From Candidatus Aerophobus profundus SCGC AAA252-L23 (GTDB lineage: Bacteria > Aerophobota > Aerophobia > Aerophobales > Aerophobaceae), in NCBI GenBank assembly GCA_000402295.1, contig AQRW01000171.1, forward strand, positions 30,614 through 35,751: 5,138 bases of DNA, in the 5' to 3' direction. Positions 1 to 5,138 of the stretch are shown piece after piece; the first letter of the stretch is position 1, and the number at the start of each line of letters is the position of its first letter. Below the pieces are notes generated by a model, which was given only the letters and a program-made list of their open reading frames with translations, was not told where the DNA came from and ran no database searches. Position numbers and translations under genes: made by a program.

Positions 1-300
1 TTTGTCGATGGTAGCCGCCTGCTCGGCATTAGCTGTCTCCAAAGATCCAATCTCATCATTTAACTCCCCGGTAACTGCAAAGTAATTATCGGTGACTTTG
101 TCGATGGTAGCCGCCTGCTCGGCATTAGCTGTCTCCAAAGATCCAATCTGCTCGCTTAGCTCCCCGGTAACTTTAAAGTAACTATCGGTGATTTTGTCGA
201 TGGTAGCCGTCTGCTCAGTATTAGCTGCTTCCAAAGATTCAATCTGCTCGTTTAGCTCCCCGGTTACCCGGAAAAAGCTATCGGTCATTTTTTTGATAGT
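1..300 (-). repeat. In-frame 96-bp tandem repeat within the coiled-coil gene
   Basis: Units start at 1, 97 and 193, with a more diverged one from 289. Bases 1-53 and 97-149 are identical over 53 bases; the rest of those units and the copy at 193 differ at scattered positions. Each unit encodes 32 residues, so copy-number changes keep the frame. Identity falls towards the N-terminal end of the protein, so the recent duplications lie on the C-terminal side. More copies probably continue outside the window. Confidence 0.9.
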
Positions 301-888
301 TGCTTCGCGTTCCGCATCCTTATCTTTTAATTGAGCGTATGCTCCCTGAACGGTTTTCAGTTCATCTTCCAATTTACCACTTACCTTAAAATAGTTATCC
401 GTAATTTCCTTAAGGAGTTTCTCTTGCTCCAAATTCACGCTCTTAAGCGAGGCTATTTCATCTTTTAATCCCGAAGTAACTTTGAGGTATTTTTCCGTCA
501 GGGCATCGATAAGTTTTATCTGTTCAGCACCGCTTAACTCCAACTTGGATATTTTGGCCTTACTCAACTCCAATTCCTTCTTAAGACCATCTAATTCTGC
601 CGGATAGCCCTGGGAAATCAGCCCAAGTTTCTTGGTCTGTCGGGCATTAATTTCCTTGAGTCTCTCGATTTCTACACTTAACTCTCCGGTAACCTTGAAA
701 AAATTTTCCCTAAGCTCCTCAATGACTACCATTTGATCAGTAATAGTATCCTTAGCTTCCTTCAACTGTTTATTCAAGACCTCGGTTTGTGCACCAGCTG
801 CTACTTCCCCCCCCAATATAGCAGATGACATTACCCAGGTAGCTAATACTCCGTAGAGTAGCCACTTCTTACTTCTCTTTATTAACAT
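1..888 (-). CDS. Exported coiled-coil protein with 32-residue stutter repeats (3' end beyond the window)
   Basis: I do not recognise this as a named family. The frame is open for 296 codons from ATG 888-886 to the window edge, so the C-terminus is missing. Residues 1-8 are basic (MLIKRSKK), 9-25 are hydrophobic, and AGA|Q at 31-34 is a likely signal peptidase I site. There is no lipobox cysteine, so the protein is probably secreted or periplasmic. From residue 36 on it is almost all predicted helix. Seven units carry an aromatic-x-K-V-T-G-E-L type motif with the aromatic at 63, 95 (degenerate, YPAELDGL), 134, 166, 205, 237 and 269. The spacings are 32, 39, 32, 39, 32 and 32. Core positions in a unit follow 3-4-4-3-4-3-4-3-4, meaning three heptads plus one hendecad, with Asn and Gln at two core layers in AN.EQ. 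Mature cysteine is absent in the visible part. A structural, fibrous or envelope-spacer role is inference. AGGAGG lies 10 nt before the ATG. Confidence 0.85.
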   Translation of the reverse strand, partial: MLIKRSKKWLLYGVLATWVMSSAILGGEVAAGAQTEVLNKQLKEAKDTITDQMVVIEELRENFFKVTGELSVEIERLKEINARQTKKLGLISQGYPAELDGLKKELELSKAKISKLELSGAEQIKLIDALTEKYLKVTSGLKDEIASLKSVNLEQEKLLKEITDNYFKVSGKLEDELKTVQGAYAQLKDKDAEREATIKKMTDSFFRVTGELNEQIESLEAANTEQTATIDKITDSYFKVTGELSEQIGSLETANAEQAATIDKVTDNYFAVTGELNDEIGSLETANAEQAATIDK

Positions 889-898
889 TTTTTTAGGT

Positions 899-904
899 CC
901 TCCT
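899..904 (-). promoter_or_regulatory. Ribosome binding site of the coiled-coil gene
   Basis: AGGAGG on the minus strand ends 10 nt before ATG 888-886, separated by an A-rich stretch. It supports this start, which also places a proper signal peptide at the N-terminus. Confidence 0.75.
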
Positions 905-1047
905 CTCTTTATTTTTTCCAGGAGAATTCTCTCTCCTTATTCACCCCCTTTCTTATCCCTCCTCCTCTTTGTTATACAAATAAGTAACCCCACCGTTCTT
1001 TTAGGTAACACTCAAACCTATCTTATCTTTATCTGCTGGTAGTTATG

Positions 1048-1076
1048 ATATTACCATACCTCCTCGGAGATGTCAA
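1048..1076 (-). promoter_or_regulatory. Sigma-70-type promoter for the coiled-coil gene
   Basis: On the minus strand there is a perfect -35 TTGACA (1076-1071), a 17-nt spacer and a -10 TAATAT (1053-1048, four of six consensus bases). Transcription would start near 1041 and leave a leader of about 150 nt before ATG 888. The -35 hexamer is the end of the 39-bp repeat copy at 1070-1108. The spacer contains the small inverted repeat CTCC-GA-GGAG (1069-1060), which might be an operator. That last point is speculative. Confidence 0.6.
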
Positions 1077-1108
1077 GAAAGGCTCGGGATATTTTCCCTG
1101 GCTCCGGC
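1070..1108. repeat. 39-bp direct repeat, copy nearest the coiled-coil gene
   Basis: This 39-base stretch is identical, in the same orientation, to 1276-1314, with 206 bp between corresponding positions. Read on the minus strand it begins GCCGGAGCC, has a short GGGA-AAATA-TCCC hairpin in the middle, and ends CTTTCTTGACAT. Its last bases form the -35 element of the downstream promoter. It could be a dispersed intergenic element of the genome or a local duplication. Confidence 0.95.
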
Positions 1109-1147
1109 GATAATCGACATATGGATAACTGCTCGGCCTTCTCATTC

Positions 1148-1179
1148 GGAGAGAAAATAAACTCGCTTCTTTCAGAAGC
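1148..1179 (-). terminator. Weak candidate terminator hairpin downstream of the operon
   Basis: On the minus strand GCTTCT-GAA-AGAAGC (1179-1165) forms a perfect 6-bp stem with a 3-nt loop, followed by a T-rich GAGTTTATTTTC tract. The stem is short, GC content is modest and the T tract is interrupted, so it would be an inefficient intrinsic terminator. It lies about 140 nt after the dehydratase stop codon, and no better terminator is visible there. Confidence 0.3.
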
Positions 1180-1253
1180 TCAGACAGAAATTTCTCTTTT
1201 ATCCCTCATTTCGAAGACCTCGTTAAGGTAGATTATCAAAGTCACTGCAGGAA

Positions 1254-1282
1254 AATATGCCTCGCTGGGAGTGGAATGTCAA
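1254..1282 (-). promoter_or_regulatory. Possible second promoter from the upstream repeat copy
   Basis: On the minus strand, TTGACA (1282-1277), a 17-nt spacer and CATATT (1259-1254, four of six consensus bases). The layout mirrors the stronger promoter at 1048-1076. It would transcribe the core between the repeats from about 1247 and could read on towards the coiled-coil gene. The -10 is weak and no gene begins directly downstream, so confidence is low. Confidence 0.3.
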
Positions 1283-1314
1283 GAAAGGCTCGGGATATTT
1301 TCCCTGGCTCCGGC
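1276..1314. repeat. 39-bp direct repeat, copy abutting the dehydratase gene
   Basis: It is identical over 39 bases to 1070-1108 and begins three bases after the dehydratase stop codon (TAA, 1320-1318). The dehydratase C-terminus looks complete, so the repeat has not truncated that gene. It also ends in TTGACAT on the minus strand and may supply a second, weaker promoter. Confidence 0.95.
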
Positions 1315-1317
1315 TGC

Positions 1318-2580
1318 TTAAGAAATCTCCCGAGGATGAGCAATTCTACCTTTTATTGCTGAAGCGGCGGCAACGGCCGGGCTGGCCAAATAAACTTCAC
1401 TTTTCTGATGTCCCATTCTACCAGTAAAGTTGCGGTTAGTTGTAGATACAGCTTTTTCCCCTTCGCCCAGTACTCCCATATGCCCTCCCAGACAGGGACC
1501 ACAGGTAGAAGGGCTGACCACGGCACCCTTGCTTACAAAAACTTCCAGCAATCCTTCCTTGAGAGCTTGATAATAAATGTGGGGAGTGGCTGGAATAATT
1601 ATGACGCGCACTCCAGAATGAATCTTTCTGTGTTGGAAAAGCTGGGCTGCCAATCTAAGATCCTCCAGGTGACCGTTGGTGCAGGAACCAATAACAACCT
1701 GATCAATACTTATCCCTTCGACTTGGCTGACCGGAACAACGTTAGAAGGTAGAGGTGGTAGAGCAATCTGTGGTTCTATCTCGTCAACTTTATATACCTT
1801 TATTTCACTGTATCTGGCATTACTGTCGCTTCGATAGAGTTTCCATTTTCTTCTGGCTCTCATTTTTACCCAATCCAGAGTATTCTCGTCTGGCTCTACA
1901 ATTCCGGCTTTTGCCCCAGCCTCCACCGCCATATTGCACATGGTAAATCTGCCAGCCATGGAAAGCTGAGAAATCACTTCTCCACTAAATTCCATGGCAG
2001 CATAAGTCGCTCCATCTACCCCGATATCACCTATAGTGTAAAGGATAAGATCCTTGGCTGTAACCCATTTTTGCATCTTCCCCCGATAAATAAATTTTAT
2101 AGTATGGGGCACTTTCATCCAAAGTTGCCCGGTAATCATGGCCGCAGCCAGATCTGTGCTACCTACACCACAGGCAAAAACTCCCAGAGCTCCAGCAGTA
2201 CAAGTATGGGAATCTGCACCGACTACTAAATCACCAGGAACCACCAGGCCTTGCTCCGGCAAAAAAACATGTTCTATACCTACTCTTCCTACTTCCCAAA
2301 AATTAGTTATTCCATATTCACGGGAAAAATCCCGGAGCACCTGACACTGCTGGGCCGATCTTATGTCTTTATTAGGAGTAAAATGATCCTGGACTAAGGC
2401 TATTCGCTCGGGATCAAAAACTCTGGTAGCCCCCCACTCCTTAAACTTCTTAATAGCCAGGGGAGCAGTAATGTCATTGCCAAAAGCCAAATCTACCTGA
2501 GGCTCAATAAAAACTCCCGGTTCAATTTTATCATTCCCGCAATGAGCGGCCAGAATTTTCTCAGCAATAGTCATACCCAT
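1318..2580 (-). CDS. leuC: 3-isopropylmalate dehydratase / homoaconitase family, large subunit
   Basis: The 420-residue protein is a complete aconitase-superfamily large subunit of the archaeal/thermophile LeuC-HacA type, whose usual length is about 420. The [4Fe-4S] ligands are C300 (IGSCTNGH), C360 and C363 (STCGPCLGG). Other family signatures are DHFTPN (65-70), GADSHTCTAGALG (121-133), the GDIGVDGATYAAMEF region (184-198) and NFTGRMGH (384-391), which includes the conserved Arg388. The enzyme isomerises 2- and 3-isopropylmalate, or homocitrate and homoisocitrate in HacA/LysT members, through a dehydrated intermediate in the cytoplasm. It needs a separate small subunit to be active, and none lies next to it here. 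His304 follows the SCTNG motif where Arg is common. The start is the first ATG, with AGGAAGGGGG ending 10 nt upstream; an ATG two codons on is an alternative. The gene lies 5 bases after the aminotransferase stop codon. LeuC versus HacA versus a citramalate-pathway role cannot be settled from this subunit. Confidence 0.93.
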   Translation of the reverse strand: MGMTIAEKILAAHCGNDKIEPGVFIEPQVDLAFGNDITAPLAIKKFKEWGATRVFDPERIALVQDHFTPNKDIRSAQQCQVLRDFSREYGITNFWEVGRVGIEHVFLPEQGLVVPGDLVVGADSHTCTAGALGVFACGVGSTDLAAAMITGQLWMKVPHTIKFIYRGKMQKWVTAKDLILYTIGDIGVDGATYAAMEFSGEVISQLSMAGRFTMCNMAVEAGAKAGIVEPDENTLDWVKMRARRKWKLYRSDSNARYSEIKVYKVDEIEPQIALPPLPSNVVPVSQVEGISIDQVVIGSCTNGHLEDLRLAAQLFQHRKIHSGVRVIIIPATPHIYYQALKEGLLEVFVSKGAVVSPSTCGPCLGGHMGVLGEGEKAVSTTNRNFTGRMGHQKSEVYLASPAVAAASAIKGRIAHPREIS

Positions 2581-2585
2581 TTAAT

Positions 2586-3788
2586 TCAATCCCCCTTCCT
2601 AAGGTCAGTCAGAACTTGCTTTACTCGGTCCATCGCCTCCTCAATCTCCTTAATAGAAAGAGCATAAGAAAGCCGAGCCCAACCTTCAATACCAAAAGCA
2701 GAACCAGGAACCACCGCTACTTCAGCTTTTTCAAGCAAATAATTAGCCAAATCCTGAGAATTATTAATTTTCCAATCCTGGTAGTGCGCACCCAGATAAG
2801 GAGAAAAATCAACAAATGCATAGAAAGCTCCGGGAGGCGAAGCAAGTTTTATTCCCTCTAGGCCATTTAGCCTGCTCACCATACAATCTCTCCTCTTTTT
2901 GAACTCTTCCATTATAACTCCCATCCGCTCTTGAGAGTTTTTCAGGGCCCTCAAGGCAGCATACTGAGAAATCGAGCAAGAACAAGAAGTAGAGTGAGCC
3001 TGAAGTCTTCTCATTGCAGAAATCAGTTTCTCCGGTCCTCCAGCATAGCCAATTCGCCATCCGGTCATAGAAAAAGTTTTGGAGACTCCGTTGATGGTTA
3101 AGGTTTTCTCCTTGATTTTTTTACCCAGGGAAGCAAAACTGAAATGAGAACCCTCATAGATATATTTTTCGTAAATCTCGTCAGAAATAACATAAATGTC
3201 TTCGGGAAGGATAACCTCAGCAATGCTTTCCAGAACTGACTTTCTCAAAACTGCCCCACTGGGATTATGAGGAGTATTAAGAATAACCACCTTGGTCTTG
3301 CCAGGAGTTATGTTTTTGGCTATCTCCTTAGCCTCGAGATAACTCCAATCTTCACCCTTGAGTGAAACATAAATAGGAACTGCTTCCGCCAACCTCACTT
3401 GTTCAGGATAAGAGACCCAAAAAGGCTGGGGAATAATTACCTCATCTCCCGGATTGCAGATAACCTGCAGAGCATTATAAAGAATCTGTTTGGCTCCGGC
3501 ACTAATTATCACCTCACTGGGAGAGTAATCTAAGTTACTATCCCGCTGAAATTTCTCTCTGACTGCTTCCACTAAAGGAAGAACACCTTGCGTCGGGGTA
3601 TATTTGGTAAATCCTTCTTTTATAGCCTGGATAGCTGCCTTTTTTATTGAAGAGGGAGTATCAAAATCAGGCTCTCCGGATGAAAGATTAATCACTGACC
3701 TCCCCTCTCTTATCATCTCCTTGGCCCGAGCATTGATACTCAGAGTCGCCGAAGGAGATATCTGGGAAATCCTTCTGGCTAAGTTCAC
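2586..3788 (-). CDS. Class I/II PLP-dependent aminotransferase (aspartate aminotransferase family)
   Basis: This 400-residue fold-type I aminotransferase is complete and closely follows the thermophilic (Thermus-like) aspartate aminotransferase pattern. Visible features are SPSATL (11-16), SSGEPDFDTP (36-45), SAGAKQ at the cofactor phosphate (96-101), W124 in PFWVSYPE for ring stacking, HNPSG with N175 (174-178), and ISDEIYE with D203 and Y206 (201-207). VSKTFSMTGWRIGY (235-248) holds the Schiff-base K237, and ARLSYA holds R372, which binds the substrate carboxylate. It transfers an amino group between an amino acid and a 2-oxoacid in the cytoplasm. Aspartate, aromatic, branched-chain or 2-aminoadipate substrates are all possible for this family, so the substrate is unassigned. 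The start is GTG 3788-3786, overlapping the upstream TGA, with AAGGAGG just upstream. An unusual CSC sits in HSTSCSCSI (265-273). Its place between a methyltransferase and a dehydratase gene suggests amino-acid synthesis. Confidence 0.93.
   Translation of the reverse strand: MNLARRISQISPSATLSINARAKEMIREGRSVINLSSGEPDFDTPSSIKKAAIQAIKEGFTKYTPTQGVLPLVEAVREKFQRDSNLDYSPSEVIISAGAKQILYNALQVICNPGDEVIIPQPFWVSYPEQVRLAEAVPIYVSLKGEDWSYLEAKEIAKNITPGKTKVVILNTPHNPSGAVLRKSVLESIAEVILPEDIYVISDEIYEKYIYEGSHFSFASLGKKIKEKTLTINGVSKTFSMTGWRIGYAGGPEKLISAMRRLQAHSTSCSCSISQYAALRALKNSQERMGVIMEEFKKRRDCMVSRLNGLEGIKLASPPGAFYAFVDFSPYLGAHYQDWKINNSQDLANYLLEKAEVAVVPGSAFGIEGWARLSYALSIKEIEEAMDRVKQVLTDLRKGD
2591..2600 (-). promoter_or_regulatory. 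Ribosome binding site of the dehydratase gene
   Basis: AGGAAGGGGG on the minus strand lies inside the last codons of the aminotransferase gene and ends 10 nt before ATG 2580-2578. This placement suggests translation of the dehydratase is coupled to that of the aminotransferase. Confidence 0.65.
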
Positions 3789-5138
3789 TTCTCCCTCCTT
3801 ATCATTAAAAAGTCTTCGGCGGATTCTTTCAGAATTATGCCTTCCACCCCCAAGCGATTAACCTCATCCAAAAACCCACCCTCCGAAAGACTGCTGCCCG
3901 AAGTCTTTACCAGGTTATTCAGCTCGAGAATAATACCTGCGCCAAGCTCTTGCTTGATTTGCTGGAAAAACCAAGACAATTTGTTATCTAACAACGAAAA
4001 AGCTGAAGAAATAACCAAATGAAGAAATATTTCCTCCCCTAGTATGTTATTTTTCCCAATTTTTTCTACTAAATGCTTAACCTGAAGGAACAAATCTGCA
4101 TTTAAAGCACTTATCCCCTCCTCTCTAAAAGTAAAGGCCTGAGAAACTCCATATTTTCTTATTAAAGAAAATATTTTTTCATTCTCTCCGGGGCAAAAAA
4201 TCAAGCATTTTCCTTCCATCTCTCCGAGAGCTTCTTCCAATAAAGAAGGATTCCTGATGTCCAAAATCAAGGGAGCATCCGTCGCCTCTTGAACTAGGTT
4301 AATGAGTTTACCTATTTCCTCTTCTCTTAGCGAACTTCCTACTCCCTTCACTCTGATTAGAAGAGCAGAAATTCCCCACAAAAGTTGCTCATCAACCAGT
4401 TTCCTGAAATAATCCCAGTCCTGACTTACCAGAGCTTCTCTTACCCGACTCTCAGTAGCATCTATCTTCCCCCCAATGGTGAAAGAAAACTCATTATGGC
4501 TAATTTGGACAACCCGGCGGCGTGATGAAAGCCGGGAAGCAGACAAAATTGACCTTTTAGGAGGAGAAAAATGCTTTAGTCGATCCACTAAAACTTTGAT
4601 GTGTTCCGAAGTAGTTCCACAACATCCCCCCACAATTCTAACACCCTTTTGGACAATTTTTTCCATCCAGAGAGCAAATACTTGAGGCAAAAGAGGAAAA
4701 TAGGTCTGACCATTCTTTAATATTGGCTGACCCGCATTGGGTTGAACAATTAGAGGCAAAGGACAAATCCGCACCATCTCCTCCACTACAGCTAAAAGCT
4801 CCTCTGGACCACCGCTACAATTAGCTCCCAGAGCATCAATTTCAAGAGAAGAAATAGTGGTGACCAATCCAGCAGCATCGGTACCCATTAAGGTTCTTCC
4901 TTCTTTTTGAAAAGTAAACTGACACACTATGGGAAGATTACCAACTTCTCTAACAGCCTGAATAGCTATTTTAGCTTCTTTAACATAATCCATGGTTTCT
5001 ATTACTATCAGGTCCGCTCCAGCTTCAGAGGCGGCCTCAATCTGTTCTCTAAAAACATCCAGAGCTTCCTGGGCTGATATCTTTCCCCAGGGAGCCAGAA
5101 ACGCACCCAGCGGACCAACGGAAGCACCCACCAGGCAG
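3785..5138 (-). CDS. MetH-like homocysteine S-methyltransferase with divergent pterin-type domain (5' end beyond the window)
   Basis: The frame is open to the window edge. Numbering here is from the internal GTG at 5131. Residues 1-187 are the C-terminal part of a homocysteine S-methyltransferase barrel: ASVGPLG, IETM, TFQKEGRTLMGTD (73-85), GANCSGGPEE with C104, VQPNAGQP (129-136) and GGCCGTT with C170 and C171. The three cysteines are the family's zinc ligands. The conserved N-terminal DGAMGT region, roughly 100 residues, lies outside. After a basic linker (192-207), residues 215-445 resemble the pterin/methyltetrahydrofolate-binding barrel of MetH (FTIGGKIDAT, WDYFRKLVDEQL, APLILDIRNP), but several folate-contacting positions are changed. 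The protein then stops without the cobalamin-binding and reactivation modules. Expected chemistry is methyl transfer to homocysteine to give methionine; the methyl donor is uncertain. A methylenetetrahydrofolate reductase fusion is a less likely reading. The TGA overlaps the aminotransferase GTG. Confidence 0.85.
   Translation of the reverse strand, partial: CLVGASVGPLGAFLAPWGKISAQEALDVFREQIEAASEAGADLIVIETMDYVKEAKIAIQAVREVGNLPIVCQFTFQKEGRTLMGTDAAGLVTTISSLEIDALGANCSGGPEELLAVVEEMVRICPLPLIVQPNAGQPILKNGQTYFPLLPQVFALWMEKIVQKGVRIVGGCCGTTSEHIKVLVDRLKHFSPPKRSILSASRLSSRRRVVQISHNEFSFTIGGKIDATESRVREALVSQDWDYFRKLVDEQLLWGISALLIRVKGVGSSLREEEIGKLINLVQEATDAPLILDIRNPSLLEEALGEMEGKCLIFCPGENEKIFSLIRKYGVSQAFTFREEGISALNADLFLQVKHLVEKIGKNNILGEEIFLHLVISSAFSLLDNKLSWFFQQIKQELGAGIILELNNLVKTSGSSLSEGGFLDEVNRLGVEGIILKESAEDFLMIRREK
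3794..3800 (-). promoter_or_regulatory. Ribosome binding site deciding the aminotransferase GTG start
   Basis: AAGGAGG on the minus strand ends 5 nt before GTG 3788-3786. The GTG overlaps the TGA of the upstream gene (GTGA), which indicates coupled translation. The next residues (NLARRISQISPSATL) match the normal N-terminus of the family, so GTG is the true start. Confidence 0.8.

Larger units (their letters stand above)
889..1317. other. 429-base intergenic region between the dehydratase and coiled-coil genes
   Basis: No complete gene is visible on either strand. Going down the minus strand it holds: a 39-bp repeat abutting the dehydratase stop codon; a weak possible promoter; a 167-base core with a small hairpin; the second 39-bp repeat copy; a strong promoter; and a leader of about 150 nt rich in purines. 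The leader contains the palindrome GAGAATTCTC at 922-931. I see no tRNA, recognisable riboswitch or leuD remnant here. Confidence 0.7.

Noticed and set aside
1..300. CRISPR-like or intergenic satellite reading of the 96-bp repeats
   Set aside because: The repeats are contiguous, lack unique spacers, and stay in frame within a long open frame with a signal peptide and a ribosome binding site.
1180..1209. Nine-codon ATG frame (MRDKREISV) between the repeats
   Set aside because: It is too short, its ribosome binding site is poor, and it stops at a TGA. It is mentioned only as part of the broken-frame observation.
1109..1275. Insertion sequence or leuD remnant between the 39-bp repeats
   Set aside because: The 167-base core has no transposase motif, terminal inverted repeats or recognisable small-subunit motif.
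1408..1946. Open frames on the plus strand at 1408-1752 and 1755-1946
   Set aside because: They lie wholly antisense to the well-conserved dehydratase gene, have no family resemblance and are low-complexity shadows of it.
3785..4498. C-terminal methylenetetrahydrofolate reductase domain, as in some homocysteine methyltransferase fusions
   Set aside because: The order FTIGGKIDAT, WDYFRKLVDEQL, APLILDIRNP fits the pterin-binding barrel of MetH much better, and I see no reductase flavin-site motif.
2138..4685. Other antisense or out-of-frame open frames (2138-2344, 2616-2861, 2809-3060, 3604-3861, 3837-4022, 4476-4685)
   Set aside because: All overlap the three clearly recognised metabolic genes in other frames and show no protein-like features.
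5129..5131. GTG as the start of the MetH-like protein
   Set aside because: The frame stays open upstream (Cys-Leu before it), and the homocysteine methyltransferase barrel would lack its first strands, including the DGAMGT region. It is an internal valine and the gene continues outside the window.

Overview
The window carries a tightly packed amino-acid metabolism operon on the minus strand (about 5138 down to 1318). A 429-base intergenic region with two copies of a perfect 39-bp direct repeat follows. Last comes the 5' part of a gene, also on the minus strand, for an exported repeat-rich coiled-coil protein (888 to beyond position 1). Every gene I can support is on the minus strand. The sequence is moderately AT-rich and has strong purine-rich ribosome binding sites, a sigma-70-type promoter and a Sec signal peptide, so it is bacterial. 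The 'archaeal/thermophile-type' LeuC/HacA family protein, the Thermus-like aspartate-aminotransferase family protein and the Thermotoga-like MetH modules suggest an anaerobic or thermophile-related, possibly uncultivated lineage. No rRNA is present and I cannot name a taxon.

Operon, in transcription order. (1) A MetH-type protein, cut at its 5' end by the window edge: a zinc-dependent homocysteine S-methyltransferase barrel followed by a divergent pterin-binding-like barrel. It has no cobalamin module. (2) A class I/II PLP aminotransferase whose GTG start overlaps the TGA of gene 1 (GTGA). (3) The large subunit of a 3-isopropylmalate dehydratase/homoaconitase family enzyme, five bases further on. 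Overlap and spacing imply co-transcription and translational coupling. A C1/methionine step, a transamination step and a hydro-lyase isomerase step together fit amino-acid or 2-oxoacid biosynthesis. The exact pathway cannot be fixed from the window. The small (LeuD-like) subunit that the dehydratase needs is not next to it.

Intergenic region (889-1317). The 39-bp repeat lies at 1276-1314, three bases after the dehydratase stop codon, and again at 1070-1108. Read on the minus strand, each copy ends in TTGACAT, and each is followed at a 17-nt spacing by a possible -10 box. The copy at 1070-1108 thus supplies the -35 of the best promoter in the window, which would drive the coiled-coil gene from an approximately 150-nt leader. 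The 167 bases between the copies hold a small hairpin and a reading frame broken by one TGA.

Coiled-coil gene (1-888, incomplete at its 3' end). After a signal peptide the protein is built from seven visible units spaced 32 or 39 residues apart. The hydrophobic pattern is heptads with one hendecad (stutter) per unit. The last units are almost identical in DNA at a 96-bp period, so the array appears to be growing towards its C-terminal side.
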